From: Paracentrotus lividus
Lineage: Eukaryota > Echinodermata > Echinoidea > Camarodonta > Echinidae
Assembly: GCA_940671915.1 (NCBI GenBank)
Contig: CALNVZ010003434.1
Location: 13,985,106-14,049,105 of the forward strand
Length of the DNA stretch: 64,000 bases
Direction of reading: 5' to 3'
Below are positions 33,337 to 46,529 of this stretch, piece after piece. Each line of letters begins with the position of its first letter. Position 1 is the stretch's first letter. The position numbers were made by a program, and so were the translations under genes. The notes under the pieces are model-generated. The model was not told where the DNA came from. It ran no database searches and saw nothing but the letters and a program-made list of their open reading frames with translations.

Positions 33337-33909
33337 TTAACCGACTTTGGATAGCATAGTATTCATGTGTATTAACTACATATTGTTCTGATATTGATGA
33401 TACAGAATTACTACGAAGCTCGATCAGTTGAATAGTCAACTTACAGTCTTGTATCAAAATATCGTAGGCCTATGTAGCATTGATTTGATTGTACACCCAA
33501 TCTGAGGTGGTGAAGCCTGAGTTCGTAGGGTTTGTGAACTAGACCTGCTTTAGCTATTGTGGCCTCCACCTTTACCACAATGCACTATTCATACTATTTA
33601 TTTATATTTTTGCAAACATTTGGTAATAATAATTACCAATACAATACAACGAATGGAATTTGTACAAAAGACTGTCGCGCTAGTATTTTCAATACGACAA
33701 CATTTGCAAAATTCGCAGTTTGCAAATAAAATCTTGCCATCATTATTCATGATTTTGTAATTTCACGTTACGTTGACTACTGCATTTAGTTATATAGTAT
33801 GCCATCATTTCAATTAGCCTAAACTCACGATGAAAAAACGCTGACTGCTCGGTGTTTGTCAAAGAACCGCAAAAGGGATCATATTTCCCTGTCTTGAAAG
33901 GCTACACTT

Positions 33910-34219
33910 GCTCCAGTAAAAGCGAACAGTATTGAATACAAAATTCTGCTTATTACTTTTGAAGGCAATTGCTGGCTGTGCTCCTGCATATCATATTCAA
34001 TTTCTTAGAGAATATGTTCATAGTCGTATCTCGCCTCCTCAGCACAAAACTTGGTGTTACAAAAGAAATGTATCACATGTACGGAGAATCGGTCATTTTT
34101 CAGCTGCTCAGCATTATAGGATGCACATATACCTCGCAGATTCTTCTTTGAGAGACATAGAACACTTTCAAAATCTAATCTCAAACATTTTCTATTTTGT
34201 GAAGGCTACTAAACCTTGA
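33910..34219 (+). pseudogene. LINE RT C-terminal remnant
   Basis: The frame from 33932 reads LLKAIAGCAPAYHIQFL, then REYVHSRI and HVRRIGHFSAAQHYRMHI. This corresponds to the LINE pattern K(A)..G.APAY...L..Y.P.R ... GDR.FS.AAP..WN.LP near the polymerase end. The W-N-x-L-P box is lost and the frame shifts near 33970. It is a decayed piece inside the 20.8-kb segment. Confidence 0.6.
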
Positions 34220-34534
34220 CTATTCCAATGTTGTATTATTTTTAAATTGTATCTTTCTTCTATATTATTATTAAATATATTTGTTGTTTACTGTCTGTGT
34301 ATTTGGCATTGAAATCCTTTCCTCTTTGACTTTGCACATGGCAGATTTGGAGTGTGCGCCTCACAGGCAGTCACCTCTTATCTTGTTTTTATTAAAGAGA
34401 TAGTGGTTGTGACATCAAGTATGTTGTTCAAACCTTTCATCTTGTTTTACAGCGCCTCGGGCATAGTTTAACTAGACAGATGGCGCAATATTACAATGCG
34501 TTATTCATTCTAGTATTATTAGTTTAATACAATA

Positions 34535-35730
34535 CAATTTAAGGACCTCCTTCATACTCCCTCTGAGGATCGGTGAAGCTGGTCCGTACCGGCATTGAAC
34601 TCCCTCGTACTCACCTCTGGGATGGTTGAAGCCGGTCCATGCCGTTTGATATAAGACCTCCCTTATACCTCACCTCTGAGGATCGGTGAAGGCCTGGCAC
34701 GTACGTATGTGACTTACCTTCATACTCACTCTAAGGATTGATGAAGCTGAGTTCCGTACAGTTATGTGACCTCCTTACATACGTACTCTGCAGGATCCGG
34801 TGAAGGCATGGTCCGTACAGGCTATGTGACCTCACCTTCATACTCACTTGAGGATTGTTGAACCTGGTCCCGTACCGCGTATGTGACCTCCTTCATACTC
34901 CCTCTAGAGGGATCGGTAGAAGCCAAGGTCCGTACGGTATACTCACCTTGGATCGGTTGGAACAGCTCTAGGTACCGTACTGGCATGTGACCTCCCTTAT
35001 ACCTCACCACTGGGGCATGTTGAAGCCTGTTCCGTATCGGATATGTATATTAGGACTTCCTTCTATTTACTCCGAGGATTATGAAAGGCGGTCCGTACGA
35101 ATGCTGACTCTATTCATATCACCTCTGAGAGATTGTTAAGACTGTCACTTACCGCGTATGTAACTCCTCATACGTCACCTTGGGATTGGTTGAAACACCT
35201 GGTACCGTACCGGTATGTGACCTCCCTCATATACCTTAGAGATCGGTGAGCCTAAGTCCGTACCGGTTTTACCTCCCTTAATAGCTCACTCTGAGGATTG
35301 GTGGAACCTGGTTCGTACGGTATGTGACCTCCCTTCATACTCACTCTGGGATTGTGTGAAACCTGTTTCGTACCGGTATGTGCCTCCCTTCATACTACAC
35401 CTTCTGAGGATCTGGTGAAACCTGGTCCGTGCCGGGTATGTGATTATCCCTTCATCTCACTCTGAGGATCGTGAAGCTGCGTCGAACCGGCTATACTCAC
35501 TCTCAGTATCGGTAAGCCCGGGTCATACGATATGTGACTCCCTTTCAACTCACCTTAGAGGAAATCGGTGAAGCCCGGTCTACGTTTACGGATAATGTAG
35601 ACCTCACCACTCATACTCACCTCCGACGGATTGGTGACGCCTGATTCCGTTTGGCCGGCGATGCTGATAAGACCTCCCTTCCTTCACCTCTGAGGATTGT
35701 TGAAGCCTGGCTCGTACCGTATGAATGATT
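34535..35730. repeat. Degenerate ~57-60-bp minisatellite
   Basis: About 20 units of the form CTCCCTTCATACTCACCTCT ... GAGGATCGGTGAAGCCTGG ... TCCGTACCGGTATGTGA. Neighbouring units differ by many single-base insertions and deletions. It lies within the 20.8-kb segment. No coding role. Confidence 0.9.
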
Positions 35731-38700
35731 TAAGGCATCCCTTTCCAGCAATCACTTACCTCATCACCACAGTCATCCCTGGCAGCCGCATAAAGATTTG
35801 AAAAGAAGGCAAATGTGTAACTGATTTCGGTTCAATTCACGAACTAATTGTCTAAATATCGGTTATAGTGGATTGATTCAGCGAAGATGGACCAAACGTC
35901 GGGATTTTTGATTTGCTCTCATTTGGGATTTTGATCTCTTTTCCATATCGTTCACTACATCTTAAATATCCTTGATTTGAAGAGGTAAGGGGATTTTGAT
36001 TGATTTTGATTTTATATCGCTTTTATCAAATTTCACAGTAAACTACACTTTACATCGGATAATATCGAATAAAACCTCTAGGAAGACCAGCAGCCATTGT
36101 ATTATGTTCTAATAGAGTACGTTCACCTCGCGTACTCTATATTTATGTCACCCCCCCCCCCCCCCCCCCCCCCTTATTATACTCCTGTTGTATATGTTTG
36201 ATTTTTATACGGATGAACTACCATACCATACCCACATAAATAATTTCAATAGATAACATTATATAAATTTTACAGGCTTATAGCATACGGATTTAACCAT
36301 TCCTTGAACTATGACTAACAAAACCAGGGACGCCATCGTGGAGTTGTTACGCTCGGAGCTTCATTGGCGGCCTCAAAGGGGGTTACATGACATGATTTCT
36401 AAATCAGATGATTAAGCAGGGTGCGTGCAATTGCAGTTGCAGATGCAGTACAGCAGAAGCCGGTTATGGGGGAAAATGTAGACAAAATAGTGAGGAATTT
36501 AACATATCATTTAGGGGCAGGAACGTAATGAATTATATAATATTTCGTTTAGAACTAGGTTCTAACGGAGTGAGTGTAGAAATGATTTTAATTATGTCAG
36601 AAGAGCATATATTCCAGACATCGTCTGGAACCAAAAATTCGAAAGCTAAATTGTGCGGGGATTATAGATAATTTGGGTTTTACAAGGCTGAAGTTCGATC
36701 TGCGAGTCGGATAGGAGTGAAAGGATTATTAAATTCTTTTTGAAATAATCATGTACACTTTTAGAGTAGACATTCTTGAAAGGTCCCTCATGAACTTCTT
36801 AATGATCCAGATTACTTATCTACCTTAAGTTTACAAGACAAATATATCGTATACAGTACTATGTTATGTTAGAATGTTCATACCAGCACTACAATGTAGT
36901 GCTTTTAAAAAGTTACCTTAACAGCACGTTGTGCATCCCGCTATCCGAATCGGATGAACCGGTATGTGGAAGGGGTGGTTTCAGAGTCTTTTCACGATAC
37001 TAGTATGCTGGATTATGAATATTGAGTTATAGTGGTAGAGAAGAAAAAAAAAACCTTTCATATCAGAAATTTGCATTTGAAATGCTGAATATCAGAATTA
37101 ATCACTAGAATCTCCAAAATTGATATGCGATATGGAAATGAGAGTTTAAGGAGGATACGAGTATTACACTATTCTAATCGAAAGCCCCTTCCATTTGCTG
37201 ACGTCCATCTTTTTTCGTCATATCTTTTTTCCATTTTGAAGTTAGCATATAATCATTTATGGCACGTCATTGCTACATTAAAAGAGGTTATTCAAAGATC
37301 GTTAACGGTTATACTTACGTCTTGGGAATATCGGGAGCTAGCCCGGGTCACCCTTTTGCGCTACCAACAAATACATTCCCTCTTTGCGTCCTCGTATCGG
37401 TGAACCAACAGTCATATCGGGATAACCGTCATCACCAGATTCCTCGCAGAAATCGGCGGATCGACATAGATGTAACCTAAGGCACCTGCCTTTCTTGGCA
37501 TTTAAATAACCGAACAAAGATTAGAGAGATAAGAGAAACGAGAGATAATGAGAAGGGGGTACACATAAGTGAATGCACTTGGAAAAATGTTTTAGCAAAT
37601 TTAAACCAATAGTAATCGATTAAGATAATTAACATAATTTCACAAATTAAACGGTATTAGAGGCAGATGGCAATCTGCTGTTTAAGTTGGTGGGGGGGGG
37701 GGGATAAAAATGATTTCACTTAAAATTAACATCACGGGGGGGGTCCTTATACTGGGTCGGCCTTGTAATTTTGTACACAGGTGCATATTTTGGGGGTAAA
37801 AGGCCCCAAATATTTTATAAAGCCCTCCTCTATATTGCGACCCTTTTCCTTGATTCGAGTTGAATGGAATGAAGAAGAATGGAAGTTGAATATTAAAGCA
37901 AATCGATTACGGCATGGAATTAACGCAGCACATAATAACCAATTTGAGATATATAAAACCTATCTGAGTTTGTTTTGTTTTGTTTTGTTTTTACCTAGTA
38001 AAAATCGAATATACGCTCTATACTAACACGCAGGTGAGTCCGACCCAAAACCAACCGCCTATACAAGACTAAAATAACCATACATTCCGATAACATGACA
38101 GAAGAGCGAGGGTTGGTTTCGGCACTACAGGGTGACTGCAAGTCTTCAAATGCTAATTTATGTGAATAGGTCCAGTGAGGCACCTGAATGAATTGTCCAT
38201 TATCTGTTAAGAGCAACTATATTTCTGATTATTACCCAAATGATAGACACAAATACGGAATAGTGTTAGATTACTTTAAGTAAATATTTGTTCTCGACAC
38301 CTGCAAAAAAAAAGCTAGGAACATGGAGTTCAATTCTTTTAACAATACTTACACCATATTCATCTTCGTAATATACATGCAACTTAATTTGATAAGAGTA
38401 AAGTATTCGGCTACTTGTACGGCCTCCTGCAAAAAAAAAAAATAAAATAAAATAAATTATAATAATTTAAAAATATATAATTAAAAAATACAATAATTAT
38501 AGTATATATTAAATTAAGAAAACAAAACAGACAAATAAGGAAACTAACAGGCGAAATGTCCCAAAATTGCAAAAATGGGAGAAAGAGCAAAATTAAAGCC
38601 CACAAAACCGGCAGTTCTAATTGAAAGCAAAGCGAAAAACAATCCGACTTAGTATATGTCATATATCAATTATAGGTACAACTTACTTTATGTCACGGAA

Positions 38701-39769
38701 TCCCTATTCACACTACCTTTCGATAACCAATTGATCCGTCTAATAAGTGAGTTGAAGTCTTGTGTCTCAAAAGCAATTCAAATCATCTGATGTCCCATGA
38801 TTTACATAAACCAGACGTCCCTGAAGGTAAAGAAAAATCCAAATTAAACTAATCTGTAATGGAAAAAATGGACTGATCAGAGGAGAATGAAATTTTTGTC
38901 CTTAACTTGACTGTGTCTAAATTGAACGTAAATCTGATATTAACTATCGGTTTAGAACACTAAATGGTTGTACTCACCATTATTTCTATATTTCAGTGTA
39001 TAACTTCATGAATATTAGAGTAATTGACAATATTTCGTCCCATGCGTACTTGTAATGGAGTGTCAAACCTAAACACGTGGCAGGGTACAATAGACGATTG
39101 TTAAAAATTTTTTTTTTCTCAAAATCTAGTTTGGGATAGTAATATTCATTTCAATCAGTTCCAAATTGAATTTTGTTTCATCTATAATCAAAAGAGTCAA
39201 GTCTATAAAGAATATTTTTGTCATTATTTAAAAGTCGAACAACGGTGTGTTACATTTCGTGTATTTGGACTTATAACATGAAGGACATGATATTAAAATG
39301 AATATAGATTCTTGTGTTTAACATTTCAAAATTCAAAATTTTCACAGAGAGTAATGCATGCCAGGTGAAATGTCAATCGCGGAAAAGGCTTGCATAACTT
39401 CTAGTGGCAAAGAATGTTGATTAATGAGATATCAATAACATACTATGTGGACCTTCTGGCTCTCCTGAGCTTGAATAAGCATTCGAATGTTGGAACTACA
39501 ATCCGGGTTCATGGTATTCAGTGCGGATAATTTCTTCGTGTAAAGCATTTGTCGTAAAAATTTCAACCTTCTCCATTGTCAGGTGTCATATACTACTAAA
39601 TGAATATTAAAAGAAAAAATGATTATCTTTATTAATTTCATGCAAATTGTATTTGTTAATGCCGCAATATCTATATTATATAGACAACTTAATGAAAAAA
39701 AAGAAGAGGTTATCAGGTGAGTAGAGGTATGAGAATTATCAATTAAATTAATATGCCACAATAAAAACG
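35731..39769. other. Interior of 20.8-kb segment, unassigned
   Basis: Contains a C23 run at 36151-36173, G-runs near 37690 and 37737, and scattered short ORFs (such as 36408-36671 and 37125-37403) with no recognised family. No transposase, polymerase or capsid signature was found by reading all frames. Confidence 0.45.
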
Positions 39770-40160
39770 AGGTATGTTGTGTGTGTGTGATGTGTGACGA
39801 GAGAGAGCGTTGGATAGAAATGCATGGGGGTGTGTCTTGGGATTGAGCGATTGGGAGGGTTTGCTGAGGGTGCTGGGGGGGGGGGGGGGTTGGTGTGGTG
39901 GTCGTGTGCGTCTTGGGTGATGGAGAGTGTTGTGAGTGATGTAGTGATTGCGTATCTGAAAGTATGCGAGGGAGGCATGGAGAGGAGTAGGTGTGTGTAT
40001 GAATATGTGCTGTATTATTAGTGGTCTGTGATGTATTGATGGTAGTTTAGGCGGTTCAATGGAGAGGTCAGTCGTAGTGTAGGTATATTTGATGTTGTGG
40101 TGTGGAGGTCTCGTGTGCTGCGAAACCAACAGGAGAGGAGAGAGAAGGAGAGCCGGAAGG
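39770..40160. repeat. Strongly strand-asymmetric GT-rich tract
   Basis: About 390 bp where the + strand is rich in G and T and almost free of C, including (GT)n, a G16 run near 39875-39890 and TGGTGTGGTGG motifs. The composition changes sharply at about 40125. The Pro/His/Thr ORFs on the - strand follow from this bias. Confidence 0.8.
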
Positions 40161-43100
40161 CAGTGAAATATAAGTACCGAATCGATTTGGGCGCGCACTT
40201 TCCCAGGGCATTCACAGAAGAGTTCAAAGCTCACCTTGATTGGGAATTATCCGCGATAGGCATAAGCTAAGAGTACATCTATGGGAATTACCGAACTGAA
40301 TCGATCACGTCAATCGTCCAACGAGGGTCGACTAGATCTCAGCATTTCCTTCTAGCGGTGTTCCGCAAATGAAGGCGGCGCTTAATGCCTAGCTGAAAAT
40401 ATTTTTACAACGCCAAACTATTTGTCGGCTAAAAGAGGCCCATAATATAGTCACATATAACTCAACATCGACCAAGCCTTAATTTTGTAATCCGTATTAT
40501 GTAAAGTTATTATCATAATGAATTATGTGCTCCATTTCTTTTGTTTTACATGAAATATTGTAATGATTTTTGTGGAAGTGAGAAATTATACAAACTGAAT
40601 TATAATTTGAAAAAAAGGACGTGGCTGAGGGGTTCCAACCCCCTTTTCCCCCACCCGGATTAGGATGCAAAATGTTATAATTCCGGCAGTTATGTGCACA
40701 TACACAAGGCCACACTTCCATGAATTGAATAAGTGAGGCGCGTTGAATGTTCTCCCATTAAAAAAAAATGAACATGAGCTGGTTCTCTATTTTTGTTTGT
40801 AATACATGTGAAAAACATTTACTGACCCTTTTAAATTTAATCACCTTGCATTTTATAATTAGGGTCAAAGTCTTCACTGCTATTGAGTAGGAAATGCATA
40901 TATTTTGAATATAGTTAATAGCACCTTAACGTTCGGGAGAACACGTGTAGGCATCAAGTTTTACAAATAATGCCCAAACACTCGAAACAGTTTTTAAATG
41001 CAACCTTACTTCAACGAATTACTTCTTCGAATATTCTCTGCCATATGCAATTCATATGATATTCAGAGGCACTGTGGATTCATCCTTCCTATACGCCGTC
41101 GACGGAAGTGGATGAACACGGCTTGTCAGGAATATCTCATAACAACCAATCAGAGCTTTCTCACCGACAGAGACAATAGCTCCAGATAAGCACAGAACCC
41201 AATATAGACGAGGGAGAGCGATTTGGTTGGCGTTGCGTTTTCAGTTAGAGTGTGAAATTTGCTGCAACACCAGATTTTCAGATAAAGATTATTCACGTAC
41301 TGAGGCGCGGATCAAGATAATCCGAATTGAATTGCATTTCTCCGAGCCCAATTGTCTGGGACAAAACGCGGCTCTATGTATGTTTGACGCGTTCGCGATA
41401 CGGTCGCCCTTTGCGCTAACGAAGTGTGCCGTTTCGTCCGTATCCGGTAAGGTATGCCCTCACCACTACGGCGTGTTTGAGCTAACGTTCGGAATTTTTG
41501 TTACGTTTTCGAAAACGATTGTACTTTCGTATAACCCAATAACGCATAATCGTTGTCTGAACGCAAATGATACGCTCTGAAGAAAATTCATTTTTAGGCG
41601 TATCACGGTTCTTGAGCGGATTCTAGCGGCGTAACAACACTTGATCAATAGGTCTGTATGCGACTGGGGATTAGGCAGTAATGTCGAACGTTTATGCGCG
41701 GTAGATGTCGACGTTCCTTGTTCGTTCTCTATTACTATCCCGTCGTTCTCTGGTCGTCCAAAGCGTCTATCGTATCGGGAAGTTTTTTTTTTTTAATTAT
41801 TGGTTTTTACTGTTCTTTTTCATTTTTAGTCATATCTTTTAATGCCGAATCATTTTCTTTCCTCCTCGCATTAAATTTTTTACAAACAAATTGTACATGA
41901 TATAAGAATCTTCCTTTATGTCGGAGAAAGATAATGGGATAATCAAATCGACATGTAATTCAAATACTACTCGTGGTGCTGTAATTTAGTGTGGATTTGG
42001 GAATTACTATATTAATGATGTTAATTATTCAATATACTGAAGTGCTGCGAGCGCCTTTCGAGTGCGCCTCAGGGCTAAGCCTAGGGGGTACATAGTAAGT
42101 TAACATTAACAGCCTTATAACACCGGATAGGAACATGCATAAACTGATACTAATGTACTAATTATTAGTGAAAATCTATCGACCATGAATATGTTAGAAA
42201 GATTTTACGTCAGTCAGGTTTTATGTAATTAAGAAAACAAACCTTCATATTTTGGTTAGGAAAAAAAAAATATTACGATGTAGCTAGGATAGGAACAAAA
42301 TCCTGACACGGGAAGAATAGGGAAAGGAGAGAAACAGATAGGAGAACTGGCGTAACAAAGGAAAGAGGGTTTAAAACGGTTAACAAGACACAGACAGAAA
42401 GAGGAGAGGAATGAGAGAGAGAGAGAAAAGGGGAGAGGAGAAAGATAACGATGATATATATACAGGAGGACTTCGAGATGAAATAGGAAAAGAAACTAAA
42501 AGACATATATTGATGAAATTGGAGATCTGAAGCTCAAAAATTATCTATAATCAGACACAAGTCGTTTGGGAGCATACCTCTGTTGTGCAATAGATTGTGT
42601 CCCTTTTTGGGGGGAGGGGATGGGAGGTTGTCGGGAAGTTTGTTTACTTAACTTTATGGCACAAATTGTTGATCATTGATCAGTATTTCATTTTGTATTG
42701 GCAGAGTTAGAAGTGAATTTGACAGTCAATGCATTAATGAATAACTGCCATAAACAGTTGTTTTCTTTTTGTTTCGCTCTTTTCCTATTTGATCCTAAGG
42801 TATTATACCCCTTAATTATGATTTTTTTTTTTTATTTATTTCTTTTTTTGACAATAATTTATTTCAGATAAATTGATGGGTGACATCGTCTTGCGTTTTT
42901 AAAGTCAGATGAACCAAATAAATGACGGGTTGTTTCTATTAGATAAATATACTGTGTGTGTTTTTTTCAACCTAATCAAGAACGAAGGCGTCGTACTCTT
43001 TCGAAGTCTTTAATCAATATTAGGTGTGTGTAGCGTGATTGTTTGGGTGGAGATAGAAAACATTACATTTTAACTCAGCGTGTTGCGTCAAAAAGAGTTG

Positions 43101-46100
43101 GATTTGTTGTATTGATCCAGCCCATTAAATATTGTGATGTCTTTTTATTATTATTTCGTTGTTATATATTGGAAATTTTTCGCTAACCATGAGCCGGTAC
43201 TTGATCATTAAAAACAGTACTTCATCACACGAATAACCATTCGCTCGAGCAACCTTTTTGGCGCTATACCAAAAGGCCCGCCTCACGGTGCTATCACTGA
43301 ACTCAGCTTTATGAGGTGCAATAGGGTGCCTATGGTCTTAACTTCCTAGGTTTAGAAGAAACAATGGTTTCTTGATCTAACGTGACGGGGCTTGAACTCT
43401 TAAAAAGCGTGACCTCAGGTCTGGTAAAAAATAATAAATTAAAATACTTCTACCGTTAAGTTAGAAGATCAGAGGAGGAAAAAACCTTTACGAAGGTGCG
43501 AGTGGTGGTTAGTGTTGTGCTTCAATTTTTTATTTTTCCCGTCTAAGAAATAACCGGTAGCGAAGTGGATTCCAGGAGATTTGAAATCGAAGTGGTGATC
43601 AAAATTTGAGGAAAAAAATAGGTGCAGGCAATTGTTTCCAATTCTTAACAGGTGTGGTATTGCCCTGGGAACAAGGAATAAAAAAATAATAAATAAACGA
43701 AAAGCAACTATATGACTTTAGCGATAAAAAATATAATATCTATTGCTGCAATTACACAATGATAATTTATTTAAGATCAATGACGTAACCCTTAACCTAC
43801 TTCATCATGCAGAAATAAGCCATTTGCATGAATTTTGTGCTGGGAGCTTAACTGTACGGGCAATATTACAATTCTGTTCGGATTAGGAAACTGGCAAGTC
43901 TTGCTTATGTGGGTGTGATTCTAATTAAAATCATTCTAAGAGGTGAAAATTTTGATAGATCTGAACAATAGGAAGTAGAAACAGAACAGAACTTTCCACT
44001 GAGTAATTCGTGTCGATAGTAGTGTAAACAATTGAATGTGGGTTGGGTTTATGGCCCCAATGCATAAACTAGTTTAGCGCAGATTAAGCGGTAGTGGTGG
44101 CATTAACGTTGTCGATTGTTAGCGATAATCTATAGTATTGCTTTGATTGGGACAATTTCGAACTTTCTGGCTGAACCAATTATTGATTAAAATCATTGTT
44201 AGGTGGTGTAAGTTGTGATGAGGAAATACCACAACAATTTATTTAAATACTACCACATTAATTACATAATATCTTTTGATTATACAGTTCATATTCACAA
44301 TACGGAGCCATAATACCCCAACCTGGGATAATATATGCCCCCAAGGGTTGTTAAGTGCATAGACGGTCTCAATCTAATATGCAATGCATGACGGAAAGTG
44401 CCAGGTTTTCGCTATCCACTTTTCATTAGGGTATTATATAGGTACTGACTCGCGCACCGACTGTAAGTTTATTACTAATCTTAGAATCGCATCACTTGGC
44501 TTGATATCTATTTATCTAATAGAGTGTAGTAATAGAATGTGTTTAAAAGGGGGCCATTAATTAGCCAGTCTCCCCTGTGTAAAGCAGTTGTCACATTTCG
44601 AGTTTTTTTAGTTTAACCTGAGGAGTGCGGGTCATCCTGCGCCTTCTGGAATCTCGCACTTGCAGTTCTCCGCGAGTGTGAGTGACAGAGATTCAGAAAA
44701 TGTGGACGTGCTGTAGCCAACAATTGAGTGTGGCAAGCAAAAAAACAAAAGAAAAAAGCACAAATAACAATGAGTGATTAATAAGTGAAAAGAATAATTA
44801 AGCGAGTAGTGATTAATGAGAGTAAGTGTAAGTAGTAGTCTCAAGCTGTAATCGACAAGTGAATCTCTGGCGCGTGGTCGTCTTTTTGAAAATTGTTATT
44901 TAGGATACTATTTGCTCGCATGCATAATAGAAATCGATAGAAGTATCGTAATTTTTGTTACATTTAAAGCTGTTTAATGATTTTACGTCATTGGCAAAGG
45001 ATTCACAGTTAAAAAACATGTGCTTATAGTTCGATCCGAAGAAGATTTTGATTAATTTTATACTCGCGGCATCGTTACTATACTATTATAAAAATGGACT
45101 CTACTAGAAGAGGGAAACTACTGAGCACAAAAATAAGTAGCACTTTAATTATTTTATTCGATAACACAAGCACCACCATGTGGTAATAAGGAAATATTGA
45201 TCACAAGTAACGGATAAAAAATACATACTGCCATTTGTTCGAAATGAGGAACATTTGGGTCAAACACTATACAACAAAGTTCTTTAAGCCGTTGCGTCGG
45301 ACGACACTTTGTGAACTTATGTAAGTGCGTTTCACCCAATAATGCTAAACGTCAAGCATAGCCGATGCCCAGCGCTTTTGCAAAGGCATCTTTATAAGAA
45401 CGTGATACAGCGCAAAATTTGGTGTATTGAACATGCTTCCAAATCAAAAAAAGTTGCCTACAGCGTACCGTTGTGCGTTTTCTTTGGTATCCAACGAAAG
45501 CAAACGCTTTCCGGGTCTTGCCAGCATTTTCGAATGACAGTCCGGCGCTCAACTACATAGAACGTGCGCAGCAAAAGTGCATTCTACGTCTCCACGAAGT
45601 TCGTGGCAAGTCGTTTAAATCATATCGCACATAGTTTGCCGTCATTTTCCTAACGTTTCGCTTATACACGCTACTATAACGCTCAGTACATACTGTATAA
45701 GTTGAGGATGGCTCTTCAGTCGTTGTAACGCTAGGCAAGCGTTAGGTGGAACGCTTAGCAAACGCGCAGTCTCGTTACCCTAGACGTCATTTCATTCGCT
45801 TTCTCAGTCCGATTTAGAGCACTCATAGAGGCCCATTTTTCGGCAGGAAATGAAGAGCGGTTATTTGAGCGCTACTTTTGGACATAGTCAAATTTCGAGT
45901 GAAATCGATGAACGCTAGACCACACGTTACTCAAACTACAACACGCTCTAGTGTGGGGGACCTACCACCAGTCAATTTTCGGTGTTGATATACGCTCAAA
46001 AGGGTTTCTATCCAGTGTTGCAAAATCACTTTGCTCAATGATTTTTCGTGTCTGATAGCTCATTGCCTTCAACCAAACAGTAGTAGCGAACAATCTCAAA

Positions 46101-46345
46101 ATTTGCATCAAGCTCGTTTGAAATTGTTTGAATCTGTTTTCGTAAACCTTGTGAATGCTGCAGCATACTTTGAAATATCAAATCTTTTTCTCAATGACAT
46201 ATGAATTCCTGCTGACTGTAGTATACTTCTTCCATGCGCGTCAATATTTTTTTTAGGGGGGCTTTCGGAGCCGGGCCCCGGGTAGGGAGCGCGAGCAACT
46301 CTCTGGCAATAGGGCCGCCGAAGACGTAAGGCAGGAAAAGGCGAC
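40161..46345. other. Interior of 20.8-kb segment, unassigned
   Basis: Two stretches (about 40990-41700 and 45230-46010) have raised G+C and several CG-rich, AACG-type repeats unlike their surroundings. The first includes an ORF with an IRRRRKWM cluster (40998-41189), faintly like the basic start of Harbinger transposases. Positions 42290-42450 form a GA-rich tract. No feature can be named with confidence. Confidence 0.4.
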
Positions 46346-46522
46346 GAAAGGGAGAAAAAGGAAAGAAAAAAAAAAGAAAGAAGAAAAAAGGAGAGAAAAA
46401 AAAGAGAAAGGGAAAAAAGGGGGGAAAGAGGAAGGAAAAAAAGGGGGAAAAGAGGAAGGAAGAAAAAAAAGGAGAGAGAGAGAGAGAGAGAGAGGAAGGG
46501 AAAAAGGAGAGGGGGAAGGGGG
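46346..46522. repeat. Pure polypurine tract, 177 nt
   Basis: Every base from 46346 to 46522 on the + strand is A or G, including (GA)n and A/G homopolymer runs. Mirror-like purine tracts of this length can adopt triplex (H-DNA) structure. The Phe/Ser/Leu ORFs on the - strand are its translation. Confidence 0.9.
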
Positions 46523-46529
46523 CGCCCTT

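Noticed and set aside
39743-40234. 163-codon Pro/His/Thr-rich - strand ORF
   Set aside because: Explained by the GT-rich asymmetric tract. No splice or domain evidence.
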